Shown piece after piece: positions 6,696-10,209 of a stretch of 10,209 nt of DNA; the stretch's first letter is position 1, and the number at the start of each line of letters is the position of its first letter. Location: the NCBI GenBank assembly GCA_015662935.1, contig DQTF01000179.1, forward strand, positions 1 through 10,209, in the 5' to 3' direction. Source of the stretch: Crocinitomicaceae bacterium. Lineage in GTDB: Bacteria; Bacteroidota; Bacteroidia; Flavobacteriales_D; Crocinitomicaceae. Position numbers and translations under genes: made by a program. The notes under the pieces are model-generated. The model was not told the DNA's origin and searched no databases. It was given only the letters and a program-made list of their open reading frames with translations.

Positions 6696-7651
6696 TGGGA
6701 GACGTCCTTCTATATAGAATTCCTCAAAAGGAAATGGTAGAATTAAACGGCACTTTTAGAAAGGTAACTTCATTCAAAAGGCAAGAAGGGTTTATACTAA
6801 CAGACTTCACCAAGAATGAAAAATTTCTTTTTGAAGAATCTTCTAGTGTTGCGGAATATAATTTCTCTCAGACAAAGCCACTATTAGCGTCCAAAGAAGA
6901 GTATTTAACTTCTGCAAATAATTTTTTACAAGAAATTAAAGATCAAGGTTTGGGTAAGGCAGTTTTCTCCCGAACTAAAAAAATCACTTACGATTCAAAT
7001 CCAAAACAATTGTTTGAAAAACTTTGCGAACGTTATCCTGATGCATTCGTGTATTTAATTTCCAGTAAACACTTTGGAGTTTGGTTAGGCGCAACTCCTG
7101 AGAAATTACTGCTCGTAAAAGAAGGAAACGCTGAAACTATTTCTCTCGCTGGGACTAAAAAAATGAACGAAAAAAGTGAGTGGGGAGAAAAAGAATTATT
7201 GGAGCAAGAATATGTAACGAAGTTTATTGCCAATAAATTAGATGTAGCAAAAGTCGATGAGATTATTCAACATCAAAAAGAAGAGTTAATTGCTGGTCCT
7301 GTTAAACATTTGGCAACTAAGTTTTCTTTTAAATTAAATGATGCAACGGAAGAATTTCTCGCTGACTTATTGCATCCTACACCTGCTGTGAGTGGATTTC
7401 CTCAAGAAGAAGCAATGCGCTTGATTGCAAAACATGAAAGTCATCAACGCTCTTTGTACGCTGGAATGATAGGTGTTTTAGGAGAGAATGAAACGCAATT
7501 GTTTGTAAATCTTCGTTGCGCTCAATTAATTGATAATCAAGCGTATTTATATCTTGGTGGAGGTTTTACCAAAGATTCCGTTGTTGAAAAAGAATGGCAA
7601 GAAACAGAAAACAAAGCCGAAACATTGTTAAAAGTCTTTCAAAACAGTTAG
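6695..7651 (+). CDS. menF: Isochorismate synthase (MenF)
   Basis: The enzyme converts chorismate to isochorismate, the entry step of the classical menaquinone pathway, with Mg2+. The 318-residue product holds the C-terminal chorismate-binding domain: LGKAVFSR with the probable general-base Lys88, WLGATPEKLL at 130-139, LAGTKK at 151-156, KELLEQ with Glu170, HPTPAVSGFP at 227-236, ESHQRSLYAGMIG at 248-260, NLRCAQL at 272-278 and the tail GGGFTKDSVVEKEWQETE. Its N-terminal part is shorter than in E. coli MenF (about 430 residues), as in many Bacteroidota forms. The His that follows the metal-site Glu in some relatives is Gln171 here. ATG 6695 overlaps the preceding stop by one base; an in-frame ATG at 6653 would add 14 residues encoded inside menI and is unlikely. 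A salicylate or anthranilate synthase role is less likely given menD next door. Confidence 0.92.
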   Translation: MGDVLLYRIPQKEMVELNGTFRKVTSFKRQEGFILTDFTKNEKFLFEESSSVAEYNFSQTKPLLASKEEYLTSANNFLQEIKDQGLGKAVFSRTKKITYDSNPKQLFEKLCERYPDAFVYLISSKHFGVWLGATPEKLLLVKEGNAETISLAGTKKMNEKSEWGEKELLEQEYVTKFIANKLDVAKVDEIIQHQKEELIAGPVKHLATKFSFKLNDATEEFLADLLHPTPAVSGFPQEEAMRLIAKHESHQRSLYAGMIGVLGENETQLFVNLRCAQLIDNQAYLYLGGGFTKDSVVEKEWQETENKAETLLKVFQNS

Positions 7652-7656
7652 TTTTG
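7649..7656 (+). promoter_or_regulatory. Possible internal -7 element (TAGTTTTG) before menD
   Basis: TAGTTTTG matches TAnnTTTG, overlaps the menF stop codon TAG and ends 6 nt before the chosen menD ATG at 7663. It could give menD and the downstream genes an extra promoter inside the operon. No -33 TTG is seen, and chance is a real alternative. Confidence 0.3.
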
Positions 7657-7662
7657 AACTTA

Positions 7663-9366
7663 ATGATTACAACTGATAAATCTGGGATTTCTTTATTCAT
7701 TCATCAATGTTATTTGAACGGAATGAGAAATGTAGTTTGTTCTCCTGGTTCTAGAAATGCCGCTTTGGTCATTGCCATCGATGAACACCCAAAAATGGAA
7801 GCAATCGTGATTCACGATGAACGTTCTGCAGCATTTTTTGCTATGGGGATGTCGCAACAATTGAAAGAACCTGTCGGTGTTGTTTGTACTTCTGGGTCTG
7901 CAATGTTAAATTACTATCCCGCAGTTGCTGAAGCGTATTATCAATGTATTCCATTGGTGGTTATTTCTGCGGACAGACCTGAAGAATGGATCAATCAAGG
8001 AGATGGACAAACAATTGTTCAAAATAATGTGTACGAGAATCATATTCGTTTTGAGTGTCTGATTTCTGAGTTTACAGAAAGTGATTCCGATAAACTTAAA
8101 CAAATAGTGAAAATTGATTCTGGCTTTCAAATGGCAAACGGAAGTTGGAAAGCCCCCATTCATTTTAATGTTCCAATATCTGAACCAATGTATGCTACTG
8201 TCAAAATAGATTCTTTTGATTTTAGTAAGAATAATCAGCCAGCCAAATTAGATTTTTCACTTTTTTCAGAAGAGAAAGAGATGATTACGGACGTGTGGAA
8301 TTCAACTAAAAAAAAGTTGATTCTTTGTGGGCAAATGGATAAAAATGGATTGCTTTTGCAACAATTAAATGAATTAGCAGTCGATTCATCCGTTGCTTTT
8401 TTGGTGGAGAACACATCTAATTTAAAAAGCAATAAGTTCGTTCATTGCATTGACAGAACATTGGCTGGAATTTCCGAAGATGAAATTGCAGACTTTCAAC
8501 CAGATGTTTTAATCTCCGTTGGAGGTGCAATCATTTCAAAGAAAATTAAAATGTTCTTGAGAAATTCTGATTTAAAAGAGCATTGGAGAATAGGTGCTGA
8601 GTTTCCCGAAATGAATACTTTTCAATCACTCTCTCATTCTTTTGAGTGTAAACCAACCGATTTCTTCTCCGAAATATTAAAATTAGACACTAAAAAACAC
8701 CTTTCTTCTTTTGGGAACAAATGGAAGCAAAGAGATTTTGAAATTCAAGATAGATTAACAGACTTTCTTCCTTCTCTTGATTATTCTGATTTGAAGGTTG
8801 CAGAAACCATTTTAGATTATATTCCTGAGAATTCAGTTGTGCACATGGGTAACAGCTCTATTGTAAGATATTGCCAATTGTTTGATCCTATTGCATCGTT
8901 TAATTATTTCTCTAATCGAGGAACTAGTGGAATTGATGGTTCCACATCTACAGCTGCTGGATTTGCTTTGCGATCACAAAAATGTAACGTGCTTTTGACA
9001 GGGGATATTTCATTCTTTTATGACAGTAATGCTCTTTGGAATGATAATTTAACAGGAAACCTTAGAATCGTTCTCATTAATAATGCAGGTGGAGGTATCT
9101 TTAGAATTATTGAAGGACCTTCCTCAACCAATCAGTTAGAGAAGTTTTTTGAAGCCAAGCATAACTACAAAGCGGAGAAGTTATGTGAAGCTTTTTCGAT
9201 TGATTATTCTTCTGCCAATTCTTTAGAAGAGATAGAGAGTAGAATGATGGAGTTTTATCAGGAATCAACGAATGAAAGACCGAAGTTGTTAGAGATTTTC
9301 ACTCCGTCACATGTTAATGATAAAACATTGAAACAATTTTTTAACTTTATCGGCAAAGCAAAATAG
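7663..9366 (+). CDS. menD: SEPHCHC synthase MenD (2-succinyl-5-enolpyruvyl-6-hydroxy-3-cyclohexene-1-carboxylate synthase)
   Basis: MenD joins 2-oxoglutarate-derived succinyl semialdehyde to isochorismate using thiamine diphosphate and Mg2+ or Mn2+. The 567-residue product (E. coli 556) shows SPGSRNAAL at 27-35, HDERSAAFFAMGMSQ at 51-65 with the cofactor-activating Glu53, CTSGSAMLNYYPAVAEA at 75-91, SADRPEEW at 102-109, GDGQTI at 113-118, SNRGTSGIDGSTSTAAG at 417-433 and the ThDP-metal motif GDISFFYDSNALWNDN at 447-462 with Asp448 and Asn473-Asn474 following. The start at 7663 gives the normal N-terminus. An upstream in-frame ATG at 7594 would add 23 residues read out of the end of menF and is rejected. 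The gene begins 11 nt after menF and is followed 23 nt later by the TerC-family gene. No defect in catalytic residues is seen. Confidence 0.97.
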   Translation: MITTDKSGISLFIHQCYLNGMRNVVCSPGSRNAALVIAIDEHPKMEAIVIHDERSAAFFAMGMSQQLKEPVGVVCTSGSAMLNYYPAVAEAYYQCIPLVVISADRPEEWINQGDGQTIVQNNVYENHIRFECLISEFTESDSDKLKQIVKIDSGFQMANGSWKAPIHFNVPISEPMYATVKIDSFDFSKNNQPAKLDFSLFSEEKEMITDVWNSTKKKLILCGQMDKNGLLLQQLNELAVDSSVAFLVENTSNLKSNKFVHCIDRTLAGISEDEIADFQPDVLISVGGAIISKKIKMFLRNSDLKEHWRIGAEFPEMNTFQSLSHSFECKPTDFFSEILKLDTKKHLSSFGNKWKQRDFEIQDRLTDFLPSLDYSDLKVAETILDYIPENSVVHMGNSSIVRYCQLFDPIASFNYFSNRGTSGIDGSTSTAAGFALRSQKCNVLLTGDISFFYDSNALWNDNLTGNLRIVLINNAGGGIFRIIEGPSSTNQLEKFFEAKHNYKAEKLCEAFSIDYSSANSLEEIESRMMEFYQESTNERPKLLEIFTPSHVNDKTLKQFFNFIGKAK

Positions 9367-9389
9367 TTTTTACAACTTAATTCATTAAA

Positions 9390-10166
9390 ATGGGAGATTT
9401 ATTTACACTAGCCAACTTGGGAACATTACTGATGTTGATTCTTTTACAGGCAGTATTAGGTTTTGACAATCTGCTTTACATTTCTCTAGAGTCTAAAAGA
9501 GTTGAAAAAAGTAAGCAGTCTTATGTGAGAACATTGGGAATTGGCATTGCAATTTTCTTAAGAATTGGTCTTTTGTTTGCGCTTTATTATTTGTTGCAGT
9601 ATTTTCAAGAAATATTTTTCAGCATAGATAACAGTTTCTTCTCTATGGAACTAAACGTTCATAGCTTAATCATTGTTTTTGGTGGTTTGTTTATTATGTA
9701 CACTGCAATCAAAGAAATTTGGCACATGATTAGTTTCGAAGAAGGAGAGCAAACTGCTGAGAAAAAATCATCATTAGGAAAGGTTCTTTTTGCTATTGTC
9801 TTTATGAATGTCATCTTTTCTTTTGATTCTATTCTAAGTGCTATGGCATTAAGTGATAATTTAATTATCATGAGTATTGCAATTGTAATTAGCGGAATAC
9901 TGATGATTGTTTTAGCAGATACAGTAGCTAATTTTCTTCAGAAAAATAAAATGTATGAAGTCTTAGGGTTATTTGTTCTTTTTGTGGTTGGAATTATGCT
10001 TTTACTAGAAGGTTCTCACATGGCAGGTGTTAAAATATTCGGAGAAGAAATTCATGAAATGAGTAAGACTACCTTTTATTTTATTATTTTTATTCTTGTT
10101 GTGATTGACATTGTGCAATCAAAGTATCAAAAAAAGATAAATGCAACTAAAAAGATAGAGGAGTAA
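9390..10166 (+). CDS. TerC-family integral membrane protein
   Basis: The 258-residue protein has about seven hydrophobic segments (near residues 8-30, 48-70, 91-111, 131-151, 156-177, 188-207 and 227-244). The TerC marks are present: QAVLGFDNLLYIS at 20-32 with Asp26 in the first segment and IFSFDSILSAM at 142-152 with Asp146, the paired acidic membrane residues proposed to bind metal. Family members are linked to tellurite resistance and, in Bacillus and relatives, to manganese efflux and metal loading of exported enzymes. The transported ion here is unknown. It lacks the extra cytoplasmic CBS or transporter-associated domains found in longer family members. The gene starts 23 nt after menD and its stop overlaps the next ATG by one base, so it is part of the menaquinone transcript. 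The tail (about residue 243 on) is basic and probably cytoplasmic. Confidence 0.9.
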   Translation: MGDLFTLANLGTLLMLILLQAVLGFDNLLYISLESKRVEKSKQSYVRTLGIGIAIFLRIGLLFALYYLLQYFQEIFFSIDNSFFSMELNVHSLIIVFGGLFIMYTAIKEIWHMISFEEGEQTAEKKSSLGKVLFAIVFMNVIFSFDSILSAMALSDNLIIMSIAIVISGILMIVLADTVANFLQKNKMYEVLGLFVLFVVGIMLLLEGSHMAGVKIFGEEIHEMSKTTFYFIIFILVVIDIVQSKYQKKINATKKIEE

Positions 10167-10209
10167 TGACAGAACAGGAAGCAAAACTTGTATTGGTTTC
10201 CAATGAAGA
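10166..10209 (+). CDS. Start of an unidentified gene, cut by the window edge
   Basis: An ATG overlaps the TerC-family stop by one base (TAATG), and the frame is open for 14 codons to the end of the window, reading MTEQEAKLVLVSNE. A purine-rich AGAGGAG lies just before it. The TAATG junction is the same as between the thioesterase and menF, which supports a real coupled gene. The fragment is too short to name a family. Confidence 0.6.
   Translation, partial: MTEQEAKLVLVSNE

Noticed and set aside
7594..7662. Upstream in-frame start of MenD adding 23 residues
   Set aside because: The extra codons lie within the C-terminal coding region of menF and give a basic stretch unlike MenD N-termini.
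9364..9372. -7-like TAGTTTTTA before the TerC-family gene
   Set aside because: It lacks the final G at the right spacing and lies within a T run over the menD stop; co-transcription with menD explains expression.
1..10209. CRISPR array, insertion sequence, tRNA/rRNA, toxin-antitoxin or defence cassette
   Set aside because: No repeat-spacer pattern, transposase, RNA gene or defence-type gene could be seen; all substantial coding space is accounted for by recognisable housekeeping families.

Overview
The window reads as an ordinary chromosomal segment of a Bacteroidota bacterium, most likely a Flavobacteriales member. The signs are a low-GC sequence, almost no Shine-Dalgarno motifs, Bacteroidota-type TAnnTTTG -7 elements at several gene starts, a PorT-like outer-membrane barrel, N-terminal signal peptides ending before a Gln, and menaquinone genes. 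The order of families (Nif3-like protein beside a coiled-coil zinc-ribbon protein; MenI-like thioesterase, MenF, MenD) also fits that group. A lower rank cannot be fixed from this sequence alone.

Layout. (1) Bases 1-336, minus strand: the N-terminal 112 residues of a membrane-anchored LTA-synthase/sulfatase-family protein cut off by the window edge. (2) Bases 400-3808, plus strand: a tight four-gene run, namely a secreted ChaN-family haem-binding-like protein, an outer-membrane beta-barrel protein, a Nif3/YqfO-like dinuclear metal protein and a coiled-coil C4 zinc-ribbon protein. It closes with a clear rho-independent terminator at 3833-3869. (3) Bases 3876-5105, plus strand: a single DEAD-box RNA helicase. 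(4) Bases 5126-6136, minus strand: murB, convergent with the helicase. (5) Bases 6273 to the end, plus strand: menI-like thioesterase, menF, menD, a TerC-family membrane protein and the first 14 codons of a further gene. Spacing is tight (1-base overlaps, 11 and 23 nt gaps), as in an operon.

How they work together. MenF turns chorismate into isochorismate, MenD makes SEPHCHC from it, and the MenI-like thioesterase is expected to release DHNA later in the same pathway, so the block from 6273 to 9366 is a partial menaquinone locus. TerC, an integral membrane protein of a family linked to metal-ion homeostasis, rides at its end. The upstream run pairs a possible haem/iron-binding secreted protein with a small outer-membrane barrel, followed by two widely conserved but poorly understood cytoplasmic proteins.

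No mobile element, CRISPR array, tRNA, rRNA or new defence-like system is visible. The most interesting signal is regulatory. Four gene starts have an exact TAnnTTTG element ending only 4-6 nt before the ATG, and a fifth has a near match, which suggests leaderless or almost leaderless mRNAs. No gap without a gene exceeds 136 bases.
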